Shown here piece after piece: positions 51,685 to 59,779 of a stretch of 64,000 nucleotides of DNA. Source of the stretch: an uncultured Opitutia bacterium (GTDB taxonomy: Bacteria; Verrucomicrobiota; Verrucomicrobiia; Opitutales; UBA953); NCBI GenBank assembly GCA_903840355.1, contig CAIMFJ010000002.1:1-64000 (forward strand), given 5' to 3'. The notes beneath the pieces are model-generated. The model was not told the origin of the DNA, made no database searches, and saw only the letters and a list, made by a program, of their open reading frames with translations. A program made the position numbers and the translations under genes. The stretch's first letter is position 1. Each line of letters begins with the position of its first letter.

Positions 51685-52150
51685 CGAAAAAATAGTTTAG
51701 AAATTTTTAGTGAAAATTTTGGGTGTCAGTGGGGTGACAAAATTTGCGACCGCGCGTAATGAAAAAACACCTACAGCTGGCAGCAGTTGCTGACAGCGAC
51801 AGACGCTTAAAATTGCGGGGTGACAATTGATGTTTTTTATTCAGACATCCCCTTGACGATTTTCAACTGATTTTGAGGGGATTTACTCACAATTTTATGG
51901 GGTGAAAATACTTAGGAAATACCCCTAAAAACCCTTGTTTCTTAGTGCGACTTTCTGTCCCCTTTTTTCGACCCCCCTTTCGAGCCTCCGGCGCGGCCCA
52001 ATTTCCACCCCCGATCCGGAGGGTATTTCGGGGTCCGTTTCACCCCCCAAAATCACCCCGATCCACCCCATTTATACGACCGATTTAATCAAAAAAACTA
52101 ATTTTACGATTGTTTTGCAATCTTATATTTGCCCAAATTTAAGCAAAATT
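51685..52150. other. AT-rich leader and upstream region of the giant gene
   Basis: No gene is seen here. The 75 bases next to the giant gene start are very AT-rich and carry no Shine-Dalgarno match. A possible minus-strand promoter is TTGAAA at 51861-51866, a 17-base spacer and TGAATA at 51838-51843; the minus 10 match is poor. Short inverted repeats occur at 51781-51792 (CAGCA-GT-TGCTG) and as CCTCCGG / CCGGAGG at 51985-51991 and 52016-52022. None can be tied to a regulator. Confidence 0.3.
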
Positions 52151-52156
52151 GAGTGG

Positions 52157-52180
52157 GTAGGGACGCCGGAGTACCCCTTT
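52157..52180 (+). repeat. Possible decayed single REP
   Basis: A GTAG foot followed by GGACGCC matches the start of a REP, but the second stem arm is lost. It lies about 40 bases left of the first intact REPIN and has no partner hairpin. It may be a remnant or chance. Confidence 0.3.
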
Positions 52181-52200
52181 TTCTGCCTCCCATGCCTCGG

Positions 52201-52321
52201 GTAGGGACGACATTACCATGTCGTCCGCTCGCGCCGTCCAACGCTACCTGCCCCCTTTCCGGATCAGCCGCACCCACAACGTACCCTCTGCCAACGGATG
52301 GGATGGTAATCCCATCCCTAC
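52201..52321 (+). repeat. REPIN unit 1
   Basis: Left half: GTAG foot, stem arms GGACGACAT and ATGTCGTCC, loop TACC. Right half is inverted and ends in CTAC: arms GGATGGGAT and ATCCCATCC, loop GGTA (TACC on the other strand). About 70 bases separate the two halves. Both hairpins have perfect 9-bp stems. The GTAG foot directly beside the stem is the feature known to be recognised by REP-associated transposases in other bacteria. Confidence 0.85.
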
Positions 52322-52369
52322 CCATCCCCTTGCCCATCCCCTAACCCCATCCGACCTCCCATGCCTCGG

Positions 52370-52490
52370 GTAGGGACGCCATCACCATGTCGTCCGCTCG
52401 CGCCGTCCCACGCTACCTGCCCCCTTTCCGGATCAGCCGCACCCACAACGTACCCTCTGCCAACGGATGGGATGGTAATCCCATCCCTAC
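52370..52490 (+). repeat. REPIN unit 2
   Basis: Same layout as unit 1. The left stem has one mismatch (GGACGCCAT against ATGTCGTCC) and a CACC loop. The right half (52465-52490) is perfect, with loop GGTA and a CTAC foot. A CCTCCCATGCCTCGG flank precedes units 1, 2, 4 and 5, so the duplicated segment is longer than the REPIN itself. Confidence 0.85.
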
Positions 52491-52577
52491 CCACGCCTTC
52501 CGACCTAAATTCCCCTAAGAAATTCCTGAAGGACTTATGCCTTCGTAGGACTTAACACCCCCCACCATCGTCGTGAG

Positions 52578-53030
52578 ATGCACTGGCCTCAACGTCACTG
52601 GCTACAACATGACCGGCCCAGCTGGGTAGATGCTCACGACCCTATTTTTATTACGTTTTGTGGCCTACCCCGGGGGTTAAATCAATTCGCCAAACCCACT
52701 GTTTGGACACGTCTAGTTGCAACTGCTGAGCACCTATATCTCCATCACAGGTGTGAACCGCTCTTGCTTTTAGCGATGCCAGACCACGTTCATCTTTTAG
52801 TGAGAATTCATACCCGATTCGGCATTCGAGCTTACATCCAACAATTCAAACACAGCAGTGGTTACGGTCTAAAACTTCGCTGGCAGTCTAATGCTTTTGA
52901 TCACCGAATTCGGGGTCAACAAGGGGTGATGGTGCAATGGCACTACATTTTGCAAAACCCGGTCCGTGCCCAATTGGTCGCTCATCCCGACGATTGGCCC
53001 TACCGCAAAACCTGGAGCCCTAATGGGTAG
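52578..53030 (+). CDS. REP-associated tyrosine transposase (RAYT, IS200/IS605-like)
   Basis: A 150-residue protein of the Y1 HUH transposase family. Residues 66-75 read AMPDHVHLLV and hold the metal-binding H-x-H (His70, His72). Tyr123 in WHYILQNPVRAQLV is the expected nucleophile for single-strand DNA cleavage. Family knowledge says such enzymes act on REP hairpins with a GTAG foot. Two such units lie on its left and three on its right, in the same orientation, which fits a domesticated transposase with its own REPIN array. The last codon is TAG at 53028-53030, which is also part of the GTAG foot of REPIN 3. Length is normal for the family and no frameshift is seen. A short hairpin (GAAGG / CCTTC, 52527-52543) lies upstream of the start. 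Confidence 0.9.
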   Translation: MHWPQRHWLQHDRPSWVDAHDPIFITFCGLPRGLNQFAKPTVWTRLVATAEHLYLHHRCEPLLLLAMPDHVHLLVRIHTRFGIRAYIQQFKHSSGYGLKLRWQSNAFDHRIRGQQGVMVQWHYILQNPVRAQLVAHPDDWPYRKTWSPNG

Positions 53031-53148
53031 GGACGACATTACCATGTCGTCCGCTCGCGCCGTCCGACGCCGCCTACCCCCTTTCCAGATCGGCCGCACC
53101 CCCAACGTGACCCTTTGCCAACGGATGGGATGGTAATCCCATCCCTAC
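53027..53148 (+). repeat. REPIN unit 3, overlapping the RAYT stop codon
   Basis: Left half: GTAG at 53027-53030, stem GGACGACAT / ATGTCGTCC, loop TACC. Right half: stem GGATGGGAT / ATCCCATCC at 53123-53144, CTAC foot at 53145-53148. It lacks the CCTCCCATGCCTCGG flank of the other units because the RAYT coding sequence runs directly into the foot. Confidence 0.88.
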
Positions 53149-53183
53149 CCACGCCTAACCCTATCTGACCTCCCATGCCTCGG

Positions 53184-53304
53184 GTAGGGACGACATTACC
53201 ATGTCGTCCGCTCGCGCCGTCCGACGCCGCCTGCCCCCTTTCCAGATCGGCCGCACCCCCAACCCACCCTTTGCCAACGGATGGGATGGTAATCCCATCC
53301 CTAC
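53184..53304 (+). repeat. REPIN unit 4
   Basis: Both halves are perfect: GTAG foot 53184-53187 with loop TACC, and right stem 53279-53300 with CTAC foot 53301-53304. It starts 157 bases after unit 3, showing tandem arrangement. Confidence 0.88.
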
Positions 53305-53339
53305 CCACGCCTAACCCCATCCGACCTCCCATGCCTCGG

Positions 53340-53460
53340 GTAGGGACGACATTACCATGTCGTCCGCTCGCGCCGTCCGACGCCGCCTGCCCCCTTTTAA
53401 CCTTGGCCGCACCCCCAACGTACCCCTCTGCCAACGGATGGGATCGTAATCCCACCCCCA
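53340..53460 (+). repeat. REPIN unit 5, decayed right end
   Basis: The left half is perfect (GTAG 53340-53343). The right half has loop CGTA, one stem mismatch (ATCCCACCC) and no CTAC foot; it runs into a C-rich and A-rich stretch before the ppdK terminator. This unit is probably no longer mobile. Confidence 0.8.
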
Positions 53461-53475
53461 CAAAAAAACCCCCCC

Positions 53476-53513
53476 ACAAAAAAAGGACGTCATGTGCATG
53501 ACGTCCTTTCAGG
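53476..53513 (-). terminator. Intrinsic terminator of ppdK
   Basis: On the minus strand, 21 bases past the ppdK stop, there is a 12-bp stem (arms at 53482-53493 and 53498-53509, core GGACGTCAT / ATGACGTCC, loop of four) followed by a run of T. This is a textbook Rho-independent terminator. Its core differs from the left REP stem by one compensated base pair. Confidence 0.88.
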
Positions 53514-53533
53514 AAACTTATTTTCGGAAACGC

Positions 53534-56296
53534 TTACTGCTTCTTCGCGCGCTTTTCTTCGACGGCGGCTTGGGCCGCTGCCAAACGAGCCACGGGCACG
53601 CGGTAAGGCGAGCAGGACACGTAAGAAAGGCCCACGCGGTGACAGAACTTCACCGACTCAGGCTCACCACCGTGCTCACCGCAAATGCCCAACTTGATGT
53701 CAGGACGGGTCTGACGACCCTTCGCAATCGCGATTTGCACGAGTTGGCCGACGCCGGTTTGATCGAGCGTCGCAAATGGGTTCTTCTTGAAGATTTCGTT
53801 CTCGGTGTAAGCACCCAGGAAGTTACCCATGTCATCGCGCGACACGCCCAAGGCGGTCTGCGTGAGGTCATTGGTACCGAAGCTGAAGAACTCCGCCGTG
53901 TGGGCGATTTCATCGGCCGTCAAAGCACCGCGAGGGACTTCGATCATCGTGCCGACGCTGTAAGCAATCTTCACCTTCTTTTCCTTTTGCACTTCCGCGG
54001 CAACGCGGTGGATGACTTCGACTTGCAAGTCCAACTCACGCTTAAAGCCCACGAGCGGCACCATGATTTCAGGCTTCACCTTGATACCCTTCTTCATCAC
54101 GGCCGCCGCGGCTTCAAAGATCGCGCGCGCTTGGGTCTCCGTGATTTCTGGATACGCAATACCTAAGCGGCAACCGCGGTGACCGAGCATGGGGTTGAAC
54201 TCGTGCAAGGCCGCCACGCGAGCGACGACTTTATCTTTCGAGATGCCCAACTTCTTCGCCAACTCGGCTTGCGCCTTGTCGTCATGCGGCACGAATTCGT
54301 GCAAGGGAGGATCGAGCAGACGAATCGTGGCTGGCAAACCGTTGAGGGTTTGGAAAATGCCCGTGAAGTCGGCACGCTGATAAGGCAAGATCTTCGCCAA
54401 GGCTTTCTTCCGGCCTTCCAAAGTCTCGGCCAAAATCATCTCGCGCACGGCGTCGATGCGATCGCCTTCGAAGAACATGTGCTCGGTGCGGGTGAGGCCA
54501 ATGCCTTGAGCACCGAACGCCAACGCTTGCGCGGTCTGCTCGGGATTGTCCGCATTGGTGCGCACTTGTAAGCGCGTCACTTGCGAGCACCACTTCATCA
54601 ACTGCACGTAATTCTGATACTTCTCGGTCTTCTGCGCAGCCTTGTCGTTGTTCAACAAGCCAGCGATGATTTCCGAAGGAGCGGTCTTGATTTGACCCGC
54701 GTACACCGTACCCGCGGTGCCATCGATGGAGAGGTAGTCGCCTTCCTTGAAGGTGTGACCAGCAATGGTCGTGGTCTTTTTGTCGTAATCGATTTGCACG
54801 GCGGAAGCCCCGCACACGCAAACTTTACCCATCTGACGAGCCACGAGGGCGGCGTGCGAAGAAACGCCACCGCGAGCAGTGAGAATGCCTTCGGCGGCAA
54901 TCATCCCGCGTAAATCTTCAGGCGAGGTTTCGACGCGCACGAGCAAGACTTTCTCGCCCTTCTCGGCAGCGCTGACAGCCCGCTCGGCGTTGAAGTAAAT
55001 GCGACCAGTGGCCGCACCAGGACCTGCAGGCAAGCCGGTGGCGATGGTCTTGGCCTTCTTCACTTCGCTCAAGTCGAAGATCGGCGCTAAGAGTTGCTCC
55101 AACTGATCAGCCGGGTTGCGCAAGATGGCGGTTTCCCAATCGATGAGTTTTTCCTTCACCATGTCGGCCGCAAACTTCAAAGCCGCGGCGGCGGTGCGCT
55201 TACCGTTGCGCGTTTGCAACATGAAGAGCTTACCTTCTTGAATCGTGAACTCGATGTCTTGGACATCCTTGAAATGCTTTTCGAGTTTCTTGCGGACGTC
55301 GAGGAGTTGGGCGTAGCTGTGGGGCATCACGTCCTTCAACTTCAACACGGGCTCAGGCGTGCGCACGCCGGCGACCACGTCTTCACCTTGAGCGTTCACC
55401 AAGAACTCACCGTAAAATTCGTCGGTACCATTCGCAGGGTTGCGCGTGAAGGCCACGCCCGAACCCGACTTGTCACCGGTGTTACCGAACACCATCGCTT
55501 GCACGTTCACCGCGGTACCCCACTCAGCGGGGATGCCATACTTGCGGCGATACACAATCGCACGGTCATTCATCCACGAGCTGAACACGGCACCGGCGGC
55601 GCCGCGGAGTTGATCCCAAGGATCGTTCGGGAACACCTTGCCCGTGCGGCTCTTGACGAGCTGCTTGAAGCGCTTGACGAGTTCTTGTTGGTCGGCCGCG
55701 GTCAAAGCGGAGTCTTCCACGTCGCCGTGGTACTTCTCATGCTTGTACTCTTCAATGACCGACTCGAAAGGCTCATGGTCTTCGCCTTCGCGCTTTTGCA
55801 CGCCCAAGACGACGTCGCCGTACATCTGGATAAAGCGGCGGTAGCAATCCCAAGCGAAGCGAGGGTTCGCGGTCACTTTTTCCAAGGCCAGCACGCTTTG
55901 GTCATTCAGACCTAAATTCAAAATCGTATCCATCATGCCCGGCATCGAATCGCGTGCACCGGAGCGCACGGCGACGAGCAAGGGCATGCCCGTGGTGGCC
56001 CCAAACTTCGTGCCCATGATCTTTTCCATGTTCGCCACACCGGCTTCCATTTGAGCCTGCAAAGCGGCGGGATAGGTGCGCTTGTTCGCGTAGTAATACG
56101 TGCAAACTTCCGTCGTGATGGTGAAGCCTGGAGGCACGGGCAAACCGATGCGGGTCATTTCCGCAAGGTTCGCACCTTTGCCGCCGAGGAGGGCCTTCAT
56201 CGTGCCGTCGCCATCAGCTTTACCGGCGCCCCAAGTGTAAACAATCTTGGTGGACTTAGCCGATTTGGATTTTGTGGAGGATTTGGTCTTAGCCAT
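53534..56296 (-). CDS. ppdK: Pyruvate, phosphate dikinase
   Basis: A 920-residue enzyme that interconverts pyruvate, ATP and phosphate with phosphoenolpyruvate, AMP and diphosphate in the cytoplasm. The N-terminal nucleotide-binding domain has [10 protein letters not shown] (residues 38-47) and [16 protein letters not shown]. The phosphohistidine domain has [16 protein letters not shown] with His481 as the phosphate carrier. The C-terminal PEP/pyruvate barrel has [13 protein letters not shown] and GICGEHGG with Cys872. I start at MAKTKSS (56296); the frame stays open for 44 more codons upstream, but that extension is Pro/Leu-rich and unlike the family. The Lys/Ser-rich first 17 residues are an extra tail. 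The gene stands alone and ends in a strong terminator. No Shine-Dalgarno is seen. A TTGACA at 56389-56394 could be a minus 35 box, but no good minus 10 follows. Confidence 0.96.
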   Translation of the reverse strand: MAKTKSSTKSKSAKSTKIVYTWGAGKADGDGTMKALLGGKGANLAEMTRIGLPVPPGFTITTEVCTYYYANKRTYPAALQAQMEAGVANMEKIMGTKFGATTGMPLLVAVRSGARDSMPGMMDTILNLGLNDQSVLALEKVTANPRFAWDCYRRFIQMYGDVVLGVQKREGEDHEPFESVIEEYKHEKYHGDVEDSALTAADQQELVKRFKQLVKSRTGKVFPNDPWDQLRGAAGAVFSSWMNDRAIVYRRKYGIPAEWGTAVNVQAMVFGNTGDKSGSGVAFTRNPANGTDEFYGEFLVNAQGEDVVAGVRTPEPVLKLKDVMPHSYAQLLDVRKKLEKHFKDVQDIEFTIQEGKLFMLQTRNGKRTAAAALKFAADMVKEKLIDWETAILRNPADQLEQLLAPIFDLSEVKKAKTIATGLPAGPGAATGRIYFNAERAVSAAEKGEKVLLVRVETSPEDLRGMIAAEGILTARGGVSSHAALVARQMGKVCVCGASAVQIDYDKKTTTIAGHTFKEGDYLSIDGTAGTVYAGQIKTAPSEIIAGLLNNDKAAQKTEKYQNYVQLMKWCSQVTRLQVRTNADNPEQTAQALAFGAQGIGLTRTEHMFFEGDRIDAVREMILAETLEGRKKALAKILPYQRADFTGIFQTLNGLPATIRLLDPPLHEFVPHDDKAQAELAKKLGISKDKVVARVAALHEFNPMLGHRGCRLGIAYPEITETQARAIFEAAAAVMKKGIKVKPEIMVPLVGFKRELDLQVEVIHRVAAEVQKEKKVKIAYSVGTMIEVPRGALTADEIAHTAEFFSFGTNDLTQTALGVSRDDMGNFLGAYTENEIFKKNPFATLDQTGVGQLVQIAIAKGRQTRPDIKLGICGEHGGEPESVKFCHRVGLSYVSCSPYRVPVARLAAAQAAVEEKRAKKQ

Positions 56297-56483
56297 ATGT
56301 AAAAGGGGGAGCGGGCTGCACGAGGGATGCCAAGGTTGCCTTAGACCTTCCGTGCAGGAGGGCAAAAGAAGGGGAATGAAAGGGGGTCTGTCAATGTCGG
56401 AGGGACAACTCCAGCCCGTGGTACGCAAAAGTCACCCAGGCCCGATGACACCCTCAAAAAGTTCCGCCCCGACGCCCTTAAGC

Positions 56484-56621
56484 TCAGTGCGAAGCTTGGT
56501 TGAAAATCATCCACGCCACCACCGCCGCAAAAGCACCCAAGATGAGCAAAATCATTAAATCACCGCTGATCTTGCGAGACTTTTGATTAGAGGGGTTAAC
56601 GTCTGCAGGGGTCGGGTTCAT
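56484..56621 (-). CDS. Small single-span membrane protein, 45 residues
   Basis: The frame begins MNPTPADVNPSNQKSRKISG, continues as a hydrophobic segment (LMILLILGAFAAVVAWMIF, about residues 22-40) and ends NQASH. A soluble polar N-terminus with basic residues just before one membrane span suggests an N-in, single-pass inner membrane protein. It lies 87 bases downstream of a 129-residue gene on the same strand that also ends in one membrane span, so the two may be cotranscribed. No family is recognised. No clear ribosome binding site is seen, so the call rests on the well-formed span and the position. Confidence 0.55.
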   Translation of the reverse strand: MNPTPADVNPSNQKSRKISGDLMILLILGAFAAVVAWMIFNQASH

Positions 56622-56708
56622 CGTGAAGACGAGAACTCTGACTCCATCCCGAAGGACAGAGTTAGCAACTTAAAACCCACCGTGACTCACCCGGCAGACG
56701 ACCTAAGC

Positions 56709-57098
56709 TTAGTGCCACGTGATGATGCCTAATATCAACAATAACAACGCCGCAAAACCGAGCAGAATAATGAAAAAGGTCCAACCCGTGGTACCTTTCT
56801 TTTCCTTGTATTTACGGGGTCCGTACGCCTTTTTGCCCTGCGAGGTCACCCGCGTAACGCGCACGTCGGGATAACTCTGACCGGGGACTTCTTTCACGGT
56901 CCCATCAATCAAACCCAAGCGAATGAGTTCGGCGTAAGCCAACGCTTTGCGCTCCGCCGATAAACGATCAAACGCATTGCACTCCCGACCGACGATAAGA
57001 CGTTCGAGTCCCAAAGTCGCATCGGACGACAGTTGTCGACGAGATTCTGGTGTTTCAGAGTTGCTCACGAGCGGCCTTACGTTACCTTGTTCAGACAC
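56709..57098 (-). CDS. Hypothetical protein with C-terminal membrane anchor, 129 residues
   Basis: The first 100 residues are polar and look globular. They include a helical stretch (RLSAERKALAYAELIRLGLI) and a basic patch, GKKAYGPRKYKEKKG. Residues about 106-127 form one hydrophobic span (WTFFIILLGFAALLLLILGI) near the C-terminus, so the protein is probably tail-anchored with its domain in the cytoplasm. I do not recognise the family. It is divergent from thiD, with 89 bases between the starts, and lies just upstream of the 45-residue membrane protein. Confidence 0.75.
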   Translation of the reverse strand: MSEQGNVRPLVSNSETPESRRQLSSDATLGLERLIVGRECNAFDRLSAERKALAYAELIRLGLIDGTVKEVPGQSYPDVRVTRVTSQGKKAYGPRKYKEKKGTTGWTFFIILLGFAALLLLILGIITWH

Positions 57099-57187
57099 CT
57101 AAAAAACCCTGTTGCAAGCCAAATTAGCGGGGTTTTTAAAGTTAATTTACAAGCGTTAATTAATTCAATAATTCTACAAGACATCCC
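57099..57187. promoter_or_regulatory. Divergent intergenic region with inverted repeat
   Basis: An AT-rich 89-base gap between the 129-residue gene and thiD. Arms AAAAACCC (57102-57109) and GGGTTTTT (57130-57137) form an inverted repeat around a 20-base loop. It could be a regulator site or a terminator-like hairpin. A weak plus-strand promoter for thiD may be TTTACA at 57146-57151 followed by TAATTC at 57169-57174. There is no room for a TPP riboswitch and none is seen. Confidence 0.3.
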
Positions 57188-57982
57188 ATGGAAGGCCCCC
57201 CGCTCAGTCCCCTGCCCTGCGCCCTGACTATCGCAGGATCAGATAGCGGCGCGGGAGCAGGCTTGCAGGCCGACTTGCTGACTTTTGCCGCCTTAGGGGT
57301 TTATGGCACCACGGCGGTGACATGCTTGACGGCCCAAAACCCGCGCGGCGTGAGTGCCCTCCACGCCGCCCCAGCCACTTTCGTCCGCGAACAGTGCCAA
57401 CAAGTCCAAGCCTACTTCCACCCGCAAGCTCTCAAAACGGGCATGCTCCTCGAAACCGCGATTGTGGAAGAGGTCGCCGATTTTATCCGCGAAAGCCGCA
57501 TCCCCGCCGTGATCGATCCGGTGATGGTCGCCACGAGTGGGGCCACCTTGCTCACGCCCGCCGCCATCGAAGCGATGCAGAAAAAACTGCTACCCCTCGC
57601 GAGCTTGGTCACGCCGAACCTCGACGAAGCCTCGATTTTATTAGGTAAAAAAGTCCAGGGTGGCGCCGACGCCGAGCCCGATGCCCGCACCTTGGCCAAA
57701 ACTTACGGCGTGCCGTTCCTCCTCAAAGGCGGCCATGCTTCCGGCAATTTACTCCTCGACGTCCTCGCTTGGCCCCACGGGCGCACCATGACCCTCTCCG
57801 CCCCCCGCGCCCCCGGCGTCGATACCCACGGGAGCGGTTGCACCCTCTCCGCCGCCATCACAGCCTACTTGGCCAAGGGCTTGAACCTCGAAGAAGCCGT
57901 CCAAGCGGGCCATGCTTACCTGCAACAAGCGATTCATAAACCGATGCTGGTGAAGGGTTTAAAAACTATTAGACACCTCTAA
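57188..57982 (+). CDS. thiD: Hydroxymethylpyrimidine / phosphomethylpyrimidine kinase
   Basis: A 264-residue ribokinase-fold enzyme that phosphorylates HMP and then HMP-phosphate in thiamine diphosphate synthesis. Visible motifs are AGSDSGAGAGLQAD (residues 16-29) at the substrate pocket, KTGML (83-87), DPVMVATSG (110-118), VTPNLDEAS (141-149), LLKGGH (178-183) and DTHGSGCTLSAAI (212-224). The last is the anion hole, with Cys218 in the usual place. Length fits the single-domain family, and there is no fused ThiE or TenA part. No other thiamine gene is nearby. It converges on the sulfatase gene with 44 bases between; a short ATTAG / CTAAT hairpin overlaps its stop. Confidence 0.95.
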   Translation: MEGPPLSPLPCALTIAGSDSGAGAGLQADLLTFAALGVYGTTAVTCLTAQNPRGVSALHAAPATFVREQCQQVQAYFHPQALKTGMLLETAIVEEVADFIRESRIPAVIDPVMVATSGATLLTPAAIEAMQKKLLPLASLVTPNLDEASILLGKKVQGGADAEPDARTLAKTYGVPFLLKGGHASGNLLLDVLAWPHGRTMTLSAPRAPGVDTHGSGCTLSAAITAYLAKGLNLEEAVQAGHAYLQQAIHKPMLVKGLKTIRHL

Positions 57983-58026
57983 TCCGCCCGGGAATAGAGG
58001 GTTTAACGGAGACGAAATCCTGGAGC

Positions 58027-59628
58027 TTACTTCTGCTTGGCGAGCCGGAAATATTCCTGGGCTTGGCGCTCCCATTCTGCGGTCATGGCCTGCAAGCGTT
58101 GGGGGTCTTGAGCCGACAAGTCATGCTGTTCCGCGCGGTCGGTTTTTAACTGATACAAAGCCCAAGGATCGCCTTTGGCTTTGACGACTTTGTAATCCCC
58201 CACGCGCAACGCGGCGTTGCCTTCATGCAACCACCAGAACGTCCGCGAGGGCAACGTAGGCGACGCCGGCTCGCGCCACCACGAGACTAAACTTTGCCCC
58301 GGCGTTGCAGGTTGTTGCGACAGCGTCGAGAGCGCAGGGGCTTTCGCTAATTCTAAAAGTGTCGGCACGATATCCACGATATGTGCCGGCTGATGACACC
58401 ACGCCCCTTGCTTCAATAAACCCGCGGGCCAATAAGCAATCAGTGGCGTCGCAATGCCCCCTTCGTGCACCCACGTTTTGTGCCGACGCAAGGGCGTGTT
58501 GCACATCGTCGACCAACCGGGACCGAGGCATAAAAAACTTTCCGCCGAACCCGCGGCCGCGTCGGCGTGATGCCCATCGCCGCGCACCATCATCTCGGCA
58601 CTCGCACCGTTATCCGACAAGAAAATCACCAGCGTGTTTTCTTCCGCTTCCATGTTTTGAATCTGCTCCAAGATGCGTCCGATTTCATGATCCATGCGAT
58701 CGACCATCGCCGCATGCACCGCCATTTTAGCCGCCTGAAAACTTTGTTGGGAAGGCGTTAAAGAGGCCCATAAAACGGGGCGATTCACTTCATTGGGTCC
58801 CAACTGAGCTAACAGTTTGGGGAAGGCATACGGCGGCCCCAAATCGCGTTCGGTGGCCGACAATGCTTGGACGCCGAAGCCGATTTTTTGCTGCCGCGCA
58901 AAGCGCTCGGCTCGCAATTGATCCCAACCCGCTTGATAAGTATTTTGGTAACGCGCGATGTCTTCCGGCAACGCTTGCAACGGGAAGTGCGGCGAGGTGA
59001 ACGCGACGAACGAGAAGAACGGTTCCGACGTGTGTTCCTTCTCGTGCGCTTGCAAACAAGCGATGGCGTGATCCGCAATCGCCACCGTCGCGTAATACCC
59101 CGCCGTGGGTTCGACGGCGGGCAACTTCACATCATCCTTGGTGTGTTGCTTGGGATAAAAATACCGATCGTGGTCGTTCAAACTATACGAATGGTTGAAA
59201 CCGTTTTGCAGCGGTAGCCCATCGAGGTGCCACTTGCCCGAATGGTAAGTGCGGTAGCCGACCGCTTGCAGCCGCTCCGGTAATAATTTGGCCCACGACG
59301 GACGGACCCCTTGCACGCCCGTGCCGGGCAAACCGGGCACCTGATCGCGGCGCACGGCTTGAGCGTAATACCCCGTCAACAACGCCGCCCGCGACGGCCA
59401 ACAGCGCGCTGTGTTGTAAAATTCGCTGAACCGCACCCCGTTCGCCGCCAGCCGGTCGAGGTTGGGCGTGTGGATTTCGCTCCCGTAACAGCCCAAGTCG
59501 GCATACCCCATGTCATCGGCCAAAATAATGACCAAATTCGGGCGGGGATCGGCCCACCCGGTCACGCAGGCCCAAAAAAGCGCCCATTTAACGAAAAAAC
59601 GCGGCCGAACGGGGTTCATAGGGGGCAT
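58027..59628 (-). CDS. Secreted sulfatase (S1 arylsulfatase family)
   Basis: A 533-residue sulfatase with an N-terminal signal peptide (hydrophobic segment FVKWALFWACVTGWA, cleavage near residue 26). It would act in the periplasm or outside. The metal site starts at LADDMGYADLG (Asp38, Asp39). The sulfatase signature is CWPSRAALLTG, with Cys76 as the residue converted to formylglycine. HSGKWHL and FLSDNGAS supply further active-site residues. Either MPPM (59628) or the Met at residue 4 (59619) could be the start; the signal peptide is intact in both. Substrate cannot be read from the sequence; related enzymes desulfate polysaccharides. No maturase and no glycoside hydrolase lies in the window. 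It is divergent from ilvB, with about 150 bases between. Confidence 0.93.
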   Translation of the reverse strand: MPPMNPVRPRFFVKWALFWACVTGWADPRPNLVIILADDMGYADLGCYGSEIHTPNLDRLAANGVRFSEFYNTARCWPSRAALLTGYYAQAVRRDQVPGLPGTGVQGVRPSWAKLLPERLQAVGYRTYHSGKWHLDGLPLQNGFNHSYSLNDHDRYFYPKQHTKDDVKLPAVEPTAGYYATVAIADHAIACLQAHEKEHTSEPFFSFVAFTSPHFPLQALPEDIARYQNTYQAGWDQLRAERFARQQKIGFGVQALSATERDLGPPYAFPKLLAQLGPNEVNRPVLWASLTPSQQSFQAAKMAVHAAMVDRMDHEIGRILEQIQNMEAEENTLVIFLSDNGASAEMMVRGDGHHADAAAGSAESFLCLGPGWSTMCNTPLRRHKTWVHEGGIATPLIAYWPAGLLKQGAWCHQPAHIVDIVPTLLELAKAPALSTLSQQPATPGQSLVSWWREPASPTLPSRTFWWLHEGNAALRVGDYKVVKAKGDPWALYQLKTDRAEQHDLSAQDPQRLQAMTAEWERQAQEYFRLAKQK

Positions 59629-59779
59629 CTTCTAGGCAACTTCCCCTTAAGGCACAAGCCGACTTGCAGGCCATGCCCCATTTTCGCACCGCACCGTCGA
59701 CTTTATTCACACTTGCCCACGGTGCCGTCCTTCCTTTCCTAACCCTTTCCCTTTGGGGCTCCCGCCCACCCTCTTGCCC

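Larger units (their letters stand above)
1..51500 (-). repeat. Array of autotransporter-associated beta-strand (PATR-like) protein repeats
   Basis: The unit recurs typically every 40-120 residues through the whole open frame. Its core is a strand ending in a small-residue turn (SGANTYTGGT), then V-N-x-G-T-L, then a looser strand with a G-N-A-x-A-L-G element, then G-T-L-x-L and another T-K-x-G-S/T-G turn. Clear copies on the minus strand lie at 181-240, 6840-6890, 18300-18370, 24250-24310 and 50560-50660. The copies are diverged at DNA level, which argues for old duplications rather than recent copying. Short GC-rich words such as CCGGTGTAAGT on the plus strand recur because they encode the Y-T-G turn. 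Confidence 0.9.

Noticed and set aside
52153-52555. Short open frames across the left REPIN units
   Set aside because: They repeat the same translated hairpin sequence and have no protein-like character.
52157-53460. Possible CRISPR array
   Set aside because: The repeats are about 120-170 bases with internal hairpins and GTAG feet, the spacings are not unique spacers, and no cas gene is present.
53039-53479. Minus-strand frame of 146 codons over REPIN units 3-5
   Set aside because: It is a translation of the repeat array itself, with the same segment appearing three times.
55094-55915. Plus-strand frame of 273 codons opposite ppdK
   Set aside because: Antisense shadow of a clearly conserved enzyme gene.
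56297-56428. Upstream extension of ppdK by 44 codons
   Set aside because: The extra residues are Pro/Leu/Ser-rich, unlike any PPDK N-terminus, and the Met at 56296 fits the family start.
57099-57187. TPP riboswitch upstream of thiD
   Set aside because: The gap is only 89 bases and AT-rich, with no match to the conserved THI-box segments.
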